Below are positions 8,929 through 18,485 of a stretch of 64,000 nt of DNA, one piece after another. A model generated the notes under the pieces. That model was not told the DNA's origin. It was given only the letters and a program-made list of their open reading frames with translations, and did no database searches. The stretch is from Rhizobium terrae (lineage in GTDB: Bacteria; Pseudomonadota; Alphaproteobacteria; Rhizobiales; Rhizobiaceae). The stretch spans positions 355,889-419,888 of the forward strand of contig NZ_QJKM01000005.1 of NCBI RefSeq assembly GCF_003425685.1, given 5' to 3'. The position numbers and the translations under genes were made by a program. How positions within the stretch are numbered: position 1 is the first letter of the stretch; each line of letters starts with the position of its first letter.

Positions 8929-10155
8929 ATGCGCAAGATCATTTTGACGTCTCTGGTGACATCACTGGCGGCTCTTCTCGCAAGCAGTGCGGCATTCGCC
9001 CAAAGCGCCTCAGGGGGTGCGTCCGACAACAAGGTGAAGATCGGCATCCTCAACGACCAGTCGGGCGTCTATGCCGATTTCGGCGGCAAGTCGTCCGTCG
9101 AAGCCGCCAAGATGGCGGTCGAGGATTTCGGCGGCAAGGTTCTCGGCCAGCCGGTCGAGATCGTCGATGCCGACCACCAGAACAAGCCGGACATCGCCTC
9201 CAACATCGCCCGCCAGTGGTACGATACCCAGCAGGTCGATGCGATCATGGAACTGACGACCTCGTCCGTGGCGCTTGCGGTTCAGGCGATCGGCAAGGAA
9301 AAGAAGAGGATCGACATCGTCACCGGCGCGGCGACGACCGACCTCACGGGCAAGGCCTGCTCACCCTACGGCTTCCATTGGGCCTATGACACCCATGCAT
9401 TGGCGGTCGGCACCGGTGGCGCGCTGGTCAAGCAGGGCGGCGACAGCTGGTTCTTCCTGACGGCCGACTACGCCTTCGGTTATTCGCTCGAACAGCAGAC
9501 CGGCGATTTCGTGAAGTCCTCCGGCGGCAAGATCGTCGGCGCGGTCCGACATCCGCTCGCCACCACCGATTTCTCGTCCTTCCTGCTGCAGGCCCAATCT
9601 TCCGGGGCGAAGGTCGTCGGTCTGGCGAATGCCGGTCTCGACACGTCGAACGCCATCAAGCAGGCGGCCGAATTCGGTATCACTGCCGGCGGGCAGCGCC
9701 TCGCGGCGCTGCTCTTCACGCTGGCCGAGGTGCACGGCCTCGGTCTCCAGGCGGCGCAGGGGCTGACGCTGACGGAAGGTTATTACTGGAACCTCGACGA
9801 CAAGAGCCGCGAATTCGCCAAGAAATTCTTCGCCCGCACCAAGAAGATGCCGAACATGGTCCATAGCGGCACCTATTCGGCGGTCACGCAATATCTGAAG
9901 GCGATCCAGAAGGCCGGCACCGACGACGCGGACGCCGTTTCCAAGGCGCTGCACGAAATGCCGGTGGACGATTTCTTCGCCCGCGGCGGCACGGTCGCCA
10001 AGAACGGCCGGATGATCCACGACATGTACCTGCTGCAGGTCAAGAAGCCCGGCGAAAGCAAGGAACCCTGGGACTATTTCACCGTGCTCGCCACCATTCC
10101 CGGCAAGGACGCGTATATGGATCCCGCCAAGAGCGGCTGCGATCTGGTGAAGTGA
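8929..10155 (+). CDS. Branched-chain amino acid-type ABC transporter substrate-binding protein
   Basis: Periplasmic binding protein of 408 aa in the Leu/Ile/Val family (Peripla_BP_6). The signal peptide (about 1-24, ending AAFAQ) is followed by the lobe-1 start VKIGILNDQSGVYADFGG and by DADHQNKPDIASNIARQWYD. The ATG at 8929 follows GGGAGGAG; an upstream TTG at 8902 was rejected. It is the first gene of a five-gene transporter and overlaps the ATPase gene by one base (TGATG). Family members bind amino acids, amides, urea or aromatic and aliphatic acids; the neighbouring 3-hydroxyisobutyrate genes suggest a branched-chain acid or precursor, but this is inference. Confidence 0.92.
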   Translation: MRKIILTSLVTSLAALLASSAAFAQSASGGASDNKVKIGILNDQSGVYADFGGKSSVEAAKMAVEDFGGKVLGQPVEIVDADHQNKPDIASNIARQWYDTQQVDAIMELTTSSVALAVQAIGKEKKRIDIVTGAATTDLTGKACSPYGFHWAYDTHALAVGTGGALVKQGGDSWFFLTADYAFGYSLEQQTGDFVKSSGGKIVGAVRHPLATTDFSSFLLQAQSSGAKVVGLANAGLDTSNAIKQAAEFGITAGGQRLAALLFTLAEVHGLGLQAAQGLTLTEGYYWNLDDKSREFAKKFFARTKKMPNMVHSGTYSAVTQYLKAIQKAGTDDADAVSKALHEMPVDDFFARGGTVAKNGRMIHDMYLLQVKKPGESKEPWDYFTVLATIPGKDAYMDPAKSGCDLVK

Positions 10156-10937
10156 TGGCGGTCACTGCCACAGCGAAACAGGAAGAGCCGCGGGTGGTGT
10201 TGTCCGCCCGCGGCCTCTCGAAAAGCTTCGGCGCCTTCATGGCGGTGAAGAACGTGGACCTCGACGTGCATCACGCGCGCGTCCATGCATTGATCGGCCC
10301 GAACGGTGCCGGGAAGACCACCGTCTTCAACCTGCTCACCAAGTTCCTGCAGCCGACGGCCGGTTCGATCACACTGATGGGGACCGACATCACCCGGACG
10401 CCGCCGGACAGGGTGGCGCGCATGGGCCTCGTGCGCTCTTTCCAGATTTCGGCGGTTTTCCCGCATCTGACGGTGCTCGACAATGTGCGCGTCGCGCTGC
10501 AGCGGCCGAGTGGGCTTTCGACCCAGTTCTGGCTGCCGGTCTCCTCGCTCGACCGGCTGAATGCCCGCGCCGACGAGCTGATCGAGACGGTGGGTCTCAA
10601 GCGCGAGCGCAATGCGCTGGCTGCCGACCTTTCCTACGGCCGCAAGCGGGTGCTCGAGATCGCCACGACGCTCGCGCTCGATCCGAAGGTGCTGCTGCTG
10701 GACGAACCGATGGCCGGTATGGGGCAAGAGGATATCGGCACCGTCGCCAACATCGTCCGCGAGGTGGCGAAGACCCGCGCCGTGCTGATGGTCGAGCACA
10801 ATCTGTCGGTCGTTGCCGACATCTGCCACCACGTGACCGTCCTCCAGCGCGGCGAAATACTCGCCGAGGGCGACTATGCCGCCGTCAGCGCCGACCCGCG
10901 GGTTCGCACCGCCTATATGGGCACGGAGGAGGCCTGA
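10155..10937 (+). CDS. livG: ABC transporter ATP-binding protein, LivG type
   Basis: ATPase of 260 aa. Walker A is GPNGAGKTT (near residue 49), the signature is LSYGRKR, a LivG-type variant of LSGGQ, and Walker B is [12 protein letters not shown]. The C-terminus (DPRVRTAYMGTEEA) is typical of LivG. The start is the ATG overlapping the upstream stop codon; a GTG one codon earlier is possible. It is followed after one base by the LivF-type gene, showing tight operon structure. It powers uptake through the LivHM permeases downstream. Confidence 0.93.
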   Translation: MAVTATAKQEEPRVVLSARGLSKSFGAFMAVKNVDLDVHHARVHALIGPNGAGKTTVFNLLTKFLQPTAGSITLMGTDITRTPPDRVARMGLVRSFQISAVFPHLTVLDNVRVALQRPSGLSTQFWLPVSSLDRLNARADELIETVGLKRERNALAADLSYGRKRVLEIATTLALDPKVLLLDEPMAGMGQEDIGTVANIVREVAKTRAVLMVEHNLSVVADICHHVTVLQRGEILAEGDYAAVSADPRVRTAYMGTEEA

Positions 10938-10938
10938 G

Positions 10939-11640
<702 letters not shown>

Positions 11641-11695
11641 GTGATGGTCAGAGATGTGGAGTTTGCCCATAGGACACCGGCGGCTGATATTTTCT

Positions 11696-11813
11696 CCGTC
11701 ATCCCTGTGCTTGTCACAGGGATCCAACAACCGCGCGTCTGCGCGGTGAATGACTCCTTTCAGCCCAAGGACTTGGGCTGGCTGGATTCCTGTGACAAGC
11801 ACAGGAATGACGG
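11696..11813. repeat. Composite palindromic repeat inside the liv-type operon
   Basis: Two 31-base arms (11696-11726 and 11783-11813) are inverted copies with two mismatches, at arm positions 8 and 26. Each arm also folds alone, with a CTTGT loop, and the mismatched bases pair with each other (C-G in one arm, T-A in the other). Between the arms are two more hairpins: CCGCGC-GTCT-GCGCGG (11731-11746) and CAGCCCAAG-GA-CTTGGGCTG (11761-11780). Structure of this kind is typical of dispersed REP-like elements in alphaproteobacteria. Confidence 0.85.
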
Positions 11814-11834
11814 AGGGAGAGGCAAGCTCCCAAT

Positions 11835-11859
11835 GATCTACCCCTCAAGGGGGGAGATC
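11835..11859. repeat. Small hairpin before livH
   Basis: GATCT and AGATC arms enclose CCCC-TCAA-GGGG. It resembles the truncated core of the mosaic repeats at 13823 and 34235 and lies 57 bases before the permease start. Confidence 0.4.
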
Positions 11860-11915
11860 GGCACGCTGCGCCGTCTTCCCCACATCGCGGCGACATTGCT
11901 CGGGAGCCCCGCGCC

Positions 11916-12803
11916 ATGACGATGATCTTCGGCATACCGCTCCAGGCCTTTCTTGGGCAGCTGCTGATCGGCCTGATCAACGGTTCCTTCTACGCGCTCT
12001 TGAGCCTCGGCTTGGCGGTCATCTTCGGGCTCTTGCGCGTCATCAACTTCGCACACGGGGCGCAATACATGCTCGGCGCGTTCGCGGCGATGCTGATGCT
12101 GCAGTATTTCGGCGTCAACTACTGGTTCGCGCTGATCTTGGGACCGGTCGTCGTCGGCCTGTTCGGCGCCTTCATCGAACGCACCATGCTGTCCAGGCTC
12201 TACGATCTCGATCCGCTCTACGGCCTGCTCTTCACCTTCGGACTGGCGCTGACCATCGAGGGCACGTTCCGCTATCTCTACGGCGCTGCCGGCCAGCCCT
12301 ATTCGGTGCCGGCGCAGCTTGCCGGCGGCACGAACCTCGGCTTCATGTTCCTGCCCATCTACCGCGGCTGGGTGGTCGTCGTGTCGCTGGTCGCCTGCAT
12401 CGGCACCTGGCTGCTGATCGAAAAGACCAAGCTCGGCGCCTATCTGCGTGCGGCGACCGAAAATGCCACCCTCGTCCAGGCGTTCGGCGTCAACGTGCCG
12501 ATGCTGCTGACCTTGACGTACGGGCTCGGCGCGGCGCTTGCCGCATTCGCCGGTGTACTGGCGGCGCCGATCTACCAGGTCTCGCCGCTGATGGGGTCGA
12601 ACATCATCATCGTCGTCTTCGCGGTGGTCGTGGTCGGCGGCATGGGCTCGATCATGGGGGCGATCCTCACCGGCTACATGCTCGGCATCGCGGAGGGCCT
12701 GACAAAGGTATTCTACCCGGAGGCCTCGAATATCGTCATATTCGTGATCATGGCGATCGTACTCCTGCTTCGGCCGGCAGGCCTTTTCGGACGGGATGCG
12801 TGA
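11916..12803 (+). CDS. livH: Branched-chain amino acid-type ABC permease, LivH type
   Basis: Integral membrane protein of 295 aa with about eight hydrophobic segments. It begins with the LivH hallmark LLIGLINGSFYALLSLGLAVIFGLLRVINFAHG, and later shows RAATENATLVQAFGVNV and VVVVGGMGSIMGAILTG, the EAA-like coupling region. It forms half of the inner-membrane channel with the LivM-type protein, whose gene overlaps its 3' end by 8 bases. Confidence 0.94.
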   Translation: MTMIFGIPLQAFLGQLLIGLINGSFYALLSLGLAVIFGLLRVINFAHGAQYMLGAFAAMLMLQYFGVNYWFALILGPVVVGLFGAFIERTMLSRLYDLDPLYGLLFTFGLALTIEGTFRYLYGAAGQPYSVPAQLAGGTNLGFMFLPIYRGWVVVVSLVACIGTWLLIEKTKLGAYLRAATENATLVQAFGVNVPMLLTLTYGLGAALAAFAGVLAAPIYQVSPLMGSNIIIVVFAVVVVGGMGSIMGAILTGYMLGIAEGLTKVFYPEASNIVIFVIMAIVLLLRPAGLFGRDA

Positions 12804-13803
12804 GATGAGCGAGATGACCCAAACCGCTGCCAAACCGCGTATCGAGCGCTCGGCTACCGCTTCCAGGACCTACACGATCTTCGTGATCATCGGTCTCGCG
12901 GCTCTGATCCTCGCGCCGATGTTCTTCTATCCGATCTTCCTGATGAAGCTGCTCTGCTTTGCGCTCTTCGCCTGCGCCTTCAACCTGCTGCTCGGCTACA
13001 CCGGGCTCCTCTCCTTCGGCCATGCGACCTTCTTCGGCGGGGCGGCCTATTTCACCGCGCATGTGGTGAAGGAATGGGGCTTTCCGCCGGAACTCGGCAT
13101 CTTGACCGGCGTCGCCGGTGCGGCACTGCTCGGTCTGGTCATGGGCTTCTTCGCGATCCGCCGGCAGGGCATCTATTTCGCGATGATCACGCTGGCCCTG
13201 TCGCAGATGTTCTTCTTCTTCTGCCTGCAGGCCAAGTTCACCCAGGGCGAGGACGGCATCCAGTCGGTGCCGCGCGGACACCTGTTCGGCTTCATCGACC
13301 TCAACAACTCGACCAACATGTATTACTTCGTGCTGGCCGTGTTCGTCATCGGCCTCATCGTCATCTGGCGCTTCATCAACTCTCCCTTCGGCATGATCCT
13401 CAAATCGATCCGCGAGAATGAGAACCGCGCCGTCTCGCTCGGTTATTCGGTCGCCCGCTACAAGCTCGGCGCGTTCGTCATGTCGGCGGCGCTGGCGGGG
13501 CTTGCCGGGGGGCTGAAGGCGCTGGTCTTCCAGTTCGCGACGCTGACGGACGTCGCCTGGCAGATGTCCGGGGAGGTGATCCTGATGACGCTGCTCGGCG
13601 GCATCGGCACGCTGATCGGGCCGATCTTCGGTGCGGGTCTGGTGGTCACCCTGCAGAACTATCTGGCGACCTCGGATTTCCCGGTGACGATCATCACCGG
13701 CATCGTCTTCATGATCTGCGTGCTGCTCTTCCGGCGGGGCATCATTGGAGAATTCTACGCCTCCCGGCTCGGGCGGAAGCTCGGTTTCGAGCATCGGCGG
13801 TGA
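12796..13803 (+). CDS. livM: Branched-chain amino acid-type ABC permease, LivM type
   Basis: Membrane protein of 335 aa. It contains FNLLLGYTGLLSFGHATFFGGAAY, the LivM hallmark, plus GIYFAMITLALSQM and LKSIRENENRAVSLGY in the ATPase-contact loop. The first ATG (12796) overlaps livH; an ATG at 12805 is an equally plausible start because neither has a strong ribosome-binding site. It completes the transporter. A 113-base mosaic repeat separates it from the GMC oxidoreductase gene. Confidence 0.93.
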   Translation: MREMSEMTQTAAKPRIERSATASRTYTIFVIIGLAALILAPMFFYPIFLMKLLCFALFACAFNLLLGYTGLLSFGHATFFGGAAYFTAHVVKEWGFPPELGILTGVAGAALLGLVMGFFAIRRQGIYFAMITLALSQMFFFFCLQAKFTQGEDGIQSVPRGHLFGFIDLNNSTNMYYFVLAVFVIGLIVIWRFINSPFGMILKSIRENENRAVSLGYSVARYKLGAFVMSAALAGLAGGLKALVFQFATLTDVAWQMSGEVILMTLLGGIGTLIGPIFGAGLVVTLQNYLATSDFPVTIITGIVFMICVLLFRRGIIGEFYASRLGRKLGFEHRR

Positions 13804-13822
13804 TTTACGGAGAGCGGGTGTT

Positions 13823-13935
13823 GCCCCTCACCCTGGCCCTCTCCCCGCCGGCGGGGAGAGGGGATTTGGAGTTCGCGGCTTGCGTCCTTCTCCCCGTCCA
13901 AACGGGGAGAAGGTGGCGGCAGCCGGATGAGGGGC
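13823..13935. repeat. Mosaic palindromic intergenic repeat, copy A
   Basis: The outer arms GCCCCTCA (13823-13830) and TGAGGGGC (13928-13935) enclose two strong hairpins. The first is a loopless 26-bp palindrome at 13837-13862. The second pairs CCTTCTCCCCG (13886-13896) with CGGGGAGAAGG (13903-13913). Copy B at 34235-34361 has the same order of parts. The layout resembles RIME-like elements described in rhizobia; that name is my recollection, not an alignment. Confidence 0.85.
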
Positions 13936-13957
13936 GGTTTCGGAGTCGCATACGGGA

Positions 13958-15553
13958 ATGGATATCTACGACTACATCGTCATCGGCGCGGGCAGCGCGG
14001 GATGCGTTCTGGCCAACCGGCTGTCGAAGGATCCCGGCAACCGGGTCCTGATCCTCGAAGCGGGCGGCAGCGACAATTACCATTGGGTGCATATCCCCGT
14101 CGGTTATCTCTACTGCATCAACAATCCGCGCACCGACTGGTGTTTCACCACCGAGAAGGAAGAGGGGCTCAACGGCCGCTCGCTCTCCTATCCGCGCGGA
14201 AAGATCCTCGGCGGCTGCTCGTCGATCAACGGCATGATCTACATGCGCGGCCAGGCTTACGACTATGACATGTGGCGGCAGATGGGCTGCACCGGCTGGG
14301 GCTGGGACGACGTGCTGCCGATCTTCAAGCGATCCCAGGATTTCTACAAGGGCGCCGATGACATGCATGCGGTCGGCGGCGAATGGCGCATCGAAAAGCA
14401 GCGCCTCAGCTGGGCCGTGCTCGACAGTTTCCAGAAGGCGGCGGAAGAGGCCGGCATCCCGATCGTCGACGACTTCAACCGCGGCGACAACGAGGGATCC
14501 AGCTATTTCGACGTCAACCAGCGCTCCGGCATCCGCTGGAACGCGTCGAAGGCATTTCTTCGCCCGGCCATGAAGCGCGCGAACCTGACGGTGCTCACCA
14601 AGGCGCATGTGCGCCGGCTGATCATCGAGAACGGCGAGGTGAAGGGCGTCGAATTCCAGCACGACGGCGTGACGAAAAAAGCCCAGGCGAGGAAGGAAAC
14701 CGTGCTGAGCGCCGGGGCGATCGGCACGCCGCATATTCTCGAACTCTCCGGCGTCGGCCGCGGCGAGGTGCTGCGACAGGCGGGCGTCGAGGTGGTCAAG
14801 GAGGTGAAGGGCGTGGGCGAGAACCTGCAGGATCACCTGCAGCTGCGGCTCGTCTACAAGGTAACCGGAGTGCCGACGCTCAACGAAAAGGCCTCCAGCC
14901 TGATCGGCAAGGCTTCGATTGGCCTCGAATACGTGTTGAAGCGTTCCGGGCCGATGTCGATGGCGCCGAGCCAGCTCGGCATCTTCACGAAATCCGGACC
15001 GGACAAGGAGACGGCGGATCTCGAATATCACGTCCAGCCCGTGTCCCTCGACAGGTTCGGCGAGCCGGTGCACGCCTTCCCGGCGATGACGGCGAGCGTG
15101 TGCAACCTTCGTCCGGAAAGCCGGGGCTCGGTGCATCTGAAAAGCCCGGATTTTGCCGCGGCACCCGGCATTCACCCCAACTACCTCTCGACTCCCGGCG
15201 ACCGGGACGTCGCCGTCAAGTCGATCCGGCTCACCCGCGAGATCGTCAGGAAGCCGGCATTCGCGCGGTATCATCCGGAGGAATACAAGCCCGGTCCCGC
15301 TTACGAGACCGATGCCGACCTCGAAAAGGCGGCGGGCGATATCGGCACGACGATCTTCCATCCGGTCGGCACCGCCCGCATGGGCGCCGATCCCGACAGC
15401 GTCGTCGATCCGCGGCTGAAAATGCGCGCGCTCGGAAAATTGCGTATCGCCGATGCTTCGATCATGCCCAATATAGTCTCCGGCAACACCAATTCGCCGA
15501 CGATCATGATCGCCGAGAAGGCGGCCGAGATGATCCTGGCCGACAATCGCTAG
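13958..15553 (+). CDS. GMC-family FAD-dependent oxidoreductase (choline dehydrogenase-like)
   Basis: Flavoenzyme of 531 aa. The N-terminal Rossmann motif DYIVIGAGSAGCVLANRLS and the adenosine-binding Glu in LILEAGG are clear. GMC signature regions GKILGGCSSINGMIYMRG and the second signature GAIGTPHILELSGVG are present, as are the C-terminal catalytic HPVGTARMG and GNTNSPTIMIAEKAA (His/Asn pair). Members oxidise primary alcohols such as choline, aliphatic alcohols or polyethylene glycols. Here it leads a run with 3-hydroxyisobutyryl-CoA hydrolase and 3-hydroxyisobutyrate dehydrogenase genes, so an alcohol linked to branched-chain metabolism is a reasonable guess. BetA assignment is not supported because no BetB or BetI gene is nearby. 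Confidence 0.9.
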   Translation: MDIYDYIVIGAGSAGCVLANRLSKDPGNRVLILEAGGSDNYHWVHIPVGYLYCINNPRTDWCFTTEKEEGLNGRSLSYPRGKILGGCSSINGMIYMRGQAYDYDMWRQMGCTGWGWDDVLPIFKRSQDFYKGADDMHAVGGEWRIEKQRLSWAVLDSFQKAAEEAGIPIVDDFNRGDNEGSSYFDVNQRSGIRWNASKAFLRPAMKRANLTVLTKAHVRRLIIENGEVKGVEFQHDGVTKKAQARKETVLSAGAIGTPHILELSGVGRGEVLRQAGVEVVKEVKGVGENLQDHLQLRLVYKVTGVPTLNEKASSLIGKASIGLEYVLKRSGPMSMAPSQLGIFTKSGPDKETADLEYHVQPVSLDRFGEPVHAFPAMTASVCNLRPESRGSVHLKSPDFAAAPGIHPNYLSTPGDRDVAVKSIRLTREIVRKPAFARYHPEEYKPGPAYETDADLEKAAGDIGTTIFHPVGTARMGADPDSVVDPRLKMRALGKLRIADASIMPNIVSGNTNSPTIMIAEKAAEMILADNR

Positions 15554-15589
15554 ACGGGGCGTTCGACAGACGCCGATCCGGAGACCCGC

Positions 15590-16669
15590 ATGACCGATAT
15601 TCCCATTGAGAGCGATGAAGTCCTTCTCGACCGCGTCGGCTCGGCGGCCGTCATCCGGCTCAACCGGCCGAAGGCGCTGAACAGCCTGAACCTCTCCATG
15701 GTGCGGGTGATGAAGGCGGCGATGCAGCATTTCGCCGATGATCCGGAGATTTCCTGCGTCATTCTGAAGGGTGAGGGCGACCGGGGGCTCTGCGCCGGCG
15801 GCGATATCCGAGTGATCCACGAGGCAGGCAAGTCGGGCGATCCGGAGGTGACGCGGTTCTGGCGGGAGGAGTTTCCGCTGAACTATGCGGTCTCCCACTA
15901 TGCCAAGCCGTATGTGGCGCTGATGGACGGCATCGTCATGGGCGGCGGCGTCGGTATCGCCTCGCATGGAAAACACCGGATCGTCACGGAACGGACGAAG
16001 CTCGCCATGCCGGAGACGGGTATCGGCTACGTGCCGGATGTGGGGGCCACATGGCTGCTGCCGCGCGCGCCGGGCGAGGCCGGCACCTGGATAGGGTTGA
16101 CGGGCGAGGTGATCGGCGCGGCCGACGCCATCCATGCCGGTCTCGCCGACGCATCGGTACCGTCCGAACGGCTCGGCCCGCTTGTCGAGGTGCTTGGAGA
16201 ATTGAAGGGGGGTGCGTCGGACGAGCAGGTGCGGGCGGTGATCGACCGTTTTGCCGTCTTGCCCGGCGAAAGCCAACTCGAGGCGCATCGCGAGATCATC
16301 GACCGGGTTTTCCGTTTCGATACCGTCGAGGAGATTGTGCGGGCGCTCGACAGGGAGGATGATGAATTCTCCAGGAGGACGCGGGACATCGTCATCAAAC
16401 GCTCACCGACCAGCCTCAAGCTGGCGCTCAGGATGCTGAGGCTCGGGCGGGAAAGTTCGAGCCTCGTCGAATGCCTGGAGCGGGAATTCACCGTGGGCTC
16501 GGAAATCCTTCGCAACCACGACTTCTACGAAGGAGTCCGGGCGGCGATCATCGACAAGGACCGCAATCCGAAATGGTCTCCGGCGACGCTGGAGGAGGTC
16601 GGGGATACGGACCTCGACCGCTATTTCGCTACGCGGCATCCGGTGCTGTTTCCGGACCATCGGCTTTGA
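15590..16669 (+). CDS. 3-hydroxyisobutyryl-CoA hydrolase (enoyl-CoA hydratase/isomerase family)
   Basis: Crotonase-fold protein of 359 aa, the length of HIBCH rather than of simple enoyl-CoA hydratases (about 260). Hallmarks are GDRGLCAGGDIRVIHEAG, then YVALMDGIVMGGGVGIASHGKHRIVTERTKLAMPETGIGYVPDVGATWLLPR and a C-terminal HIBCH extension with RDRNPKW-like (KDRNPKWSP). It hydrolyses 3-hydroxyisobutyryl-CoA to the free acid in valine breakdown. The gene for the next enzyme follows after 29 bases, which supports the assignment strongly. Confidence 0.9.
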   Translation: MTDIPIESDEVLLDRVGSAAVIRLNRPKALNSLNLSMVRVMKAAMQHFADDPEISCVILKGEGDRGLCAGGDIRVIHEAGKSGDPEVTRFWREEFPLNYAVSHYAKPYVALMDGIVMGGGVGIASHGKHRIVTERTKLAMPETGIGYVPDVGATWLLPRAPGEAGTWIGLTGEVIGAADAIHAGLADASVPSERLGPLVEVLGELKGGASDEQVRAVIDRFAVLPGESQLEAHREIIDRVFRFDTVEEIVRALDREDDEFSRRTRDIVIKRSPTSLKLALRMLRLGRESSSLVECLEREFTVGSEILRNHDFYEGVRAAIIDKDRNPKWSPATLEEVGDTDLDRYFATRHPVLFPDHRL

Positions 16670-16698
16670 ACGACACAAGAACGACGAGGGAGGAAGAC

Positions 16699-17586
16699 AT
16701 GACCAAGATCGCTTTCGTGGGGCTCGGCAATATGGGCGGACCGATGGCCGCCAATCTGGTGAAGGCCGGTCATGACGTGCGCGGCTTCGACCTCTCGGAG
16801 GCGTCGGTGAAGGCCGCGGCCGCGACCGGCGTCAAGGGCGCCGGTGCGCTTGCCGAGGCCGTCAGCGATGCCGAATGCATCATCACCATGCTGCCGAAAG
16901 GCCAGCATGTCACGGCGGTCTGGACCGATCTCACCACGCTGATCCCGGAGGGCACTCTCGTCATCGACTGCTCGACCATCGACGTGGAAAGTGCGCGCAA
17001 GGCGCATGAACTGGCGGATGTCATGAATTGCATCTCGCTCGACGCGCCCGTCTCCGGCGGCACCGGGGGGGCTGCGGCCGGCACGCTCACCTTCATGGTC
17101 GGCGGCACGGAAGAGGCGTTTACGATGGGCAGGCCGATCCTGGAGGCGATGGGCAGGAAGATCGTCCATTGCGGCGGCGCCGGCGCCGGCCAGGCGGCCA
17201 AGATCTGCAACAACATGATATTGGGCATTTCGATGATCGGCGTCTGCGAAGCTTTCGGGCTTGCCGAAAAACTCGGGCTTTCGCATCAGGCATTGTTCGA
17301 CGTCGCCTCGACGTCCTCCGGCCAGTGCTGGTCGCTCACCACCTATTGCCCGGTGCCGGGCCCGGTGCCGACCTCACCCGCCAACAACGACTACAAGCCG
17401 GGTTTTGCCGCAGCCCTGATGCTGAAGGACCTGACGCTTTCGCAGGAAGCGGCAAGGCAGTCGGGGGCGGCGACGCCGCTCGGGCGCTATGCAGCGGAAC
17501 TCTATGCGGAGTTTGATAGAGCCGGCCATGGGGCGGACGATTTTTCTGCGATCATCCGGATGCTGCGGGAAAAGGCAGTCGTTTAA
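16699..17586 (+). CDS. mmsB: 3-hydroxyisobutyrate dehydrogenase
   Basis: Beta-hydroxyacid dehydrogenase of 295 aa. The N-terminal NAD motif is FVGLGNMGGPMAANLVKAGH. The substrate loop DAPVSGGTGGAAAGTLTFMVGG and the catalytic Lys in GAGQAAKICNNM are intact, and the C-terminal domain has NNDYKPGFAAALMLKDL, characteristic of HIBADH. It oxidises 3-hydroxyisobutyrate to methylmalonate semialdehyde with NAD. The start at 16699 follows GGGAGGAAG. It forms a pair with the upstream hydrolase. The semialdehyde dehydrogenase that should come next is not in the window. Confidence 0.93.
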   Translation: MTKIAFVGLGNMGGPMAANLVKAGHDVRGFDLSEASVKAAAATGVKGAGALAEAVSDAECIITMLPKGQHVTAVWTDLTTLIPEGTLVIDCSTIDVESARKAHELADVMNCISLDAPVSGGTGGAAAGTLTFMVGGTEEAFTMGRPILEAMGRKIVHCGGAGAGQAAKICNNMILGISMIGVCEAFGLAEKLGLSHQALFDVASTSSGQCWSLTTYCPVPGPVPTSPANNDYKPGFAAALMLKDLTLSQEAARQSGAATPLGRYAAELYAEFDRAGHGADDFSAIIRMLREKAVV

Positions 17587-17965
17587 GTCTTGCCGGCAAC
17601 ACGTTTGTCCACGTCCGGCCGACCGGCGTGGTTGGGAGTGGGGCAGGCAGCGGTATGGGGTTTGGGAGGTAGGATTTTCTGCCTGCCCCGGCCGTTTGAT
17701 GCGATCCTTGGAGATTTGTCAGTTCCCGTCAGACCGCATTTTGCGACCATCACCGGAAACCGAGGTCCAAGAACCTTGAAGAGGAGGCCGGTTCGCGAAC
17801 CCGGTTTCCCATCCGATGACGTGAGAATTATCGCTCCGGCCGGGAGGGTGGGGACAAACGGCACAGGCCACTCGGTCCAAGCCGTTGACAAATAAGCGGT
17901 TTATTTTTCAATGACGCCGAAATCGTCCCCGCATGCGGCCTGCCCGGCGGGGCTTTTGTTTGCGT
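17587..17965. other. Intergenic stretch with no gene recognised
   Basis: About 380 bases between mmsB and the DUF1059 promoter. No coding frame with a plausible ribosome-binding site or known domain was found. A short GC-rich hairpin (GCCCGGCGGGGC near 17942) followed by TTTTGTTT could end a transcript. Confidence 0.4.
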
Positions 17966-17994
17966 TTGTCTGTCCCGAGCAACGGGAGTAAAAT
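17966..17994 (+). promoter_or_regulatory. Candidate sigma-70-type promoter for the DUF1059 gene
   Basis: TTGTCT (17966-17971) and TAAAAT (17989-17994) are separated by 17 bases and lie 46 bases before the start codon. Judged by eye. Confidence 0.45.
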
Positions 17995-18040
17995 CCACGT
18001 CCCCTGGCCGGCCGGCCATGGACTTGTGATGGAGGAGAAC

Positions 18041-18244
18041 ATGGGCCGCAAATTTATCGACTGCCGCGAATTTCCGAGCGAGATGAACTGCACCATAGCC
18101 ATCTCGGCCGACAATACCGATGAACTCGTCAATGCAGCCGTGCAGCATGCCATGACCGTGCATGGTCATCAGGACACTCCGGAATTCCGCTCCGAGATCA
18201 GAAAAGCCATTCACGAGATGGAAGCTCCGCGCAGTGTCGCCTGA
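18041..18244 (+). CDS. DUF1059 small protein
   Basis: Protein of 67 aa starting MGRKFIDCREFPSEMNC, with the family pattern of two Cys in the first 20 residues, an ADNTDELVNAAVQHAMTVHGH segment and a charged C-terminal helix. DUF1059 proteins are described as small predicted metal-binding proteins of unknown role. The ATG at 18041 follows GGAGGAG; longer frames upstream lack one. It is a single gene with its own promoter and a good terminator downstream. Confidence 0.8.
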   Translation: MGRKFIDCREFPSEMNCTIAISADNTDELVNAAVQHAMTVHGHQDTPEFRSEIRKAIHEMEAPRSVA

Positions 18245-18277
18245 CAGAGGCACGCTGGAATCCGGTCACTTCATGAC

Positions 18278-18307
18278 GCTGCCTTCCTTCAGGGGAGGCG
18301 GCGTTTT
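18278..18307 (+). terminator. Rho-independent terminator after the DUF1059 gene
   Basis: GCTGCCTTCC (18278-18287) pairs with the strand ending GGGAGGCGGC (18293-18302), with two or three G-U pairs, a short loop, and then GTTTT. Confidence 0.6.
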
Positions 18308-18485
18308 CCGATCGATCCTCGGCTCCCGGACAGGGCATCCCGGCCGCACGAGGGAAAAGCTCCGCCGAACGTGCCCGAAAATGGACAAAATTTCTAAGAG
18401 CGCCTGCAAGCAGGGTGGCCGGTTCCTCGCGATCGGACGCATGTCCCGATAGTTTTGCGATCACGATCCAACACCGGAGACTTGC

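Noticed and set aside
13958..15553. Naming the GMC oxidoreductase betA
   Set aside because: No betaine-aldehyde dehydrogenase or BetI gene is adjacent; the GMC family is too broad for the name.
13805..16288. Minus-strand open frame of 827 codons opposite the GMC and HIBCH genes
   Set aside because: Shadow frame; both sense genes have intact catalytic motifs.
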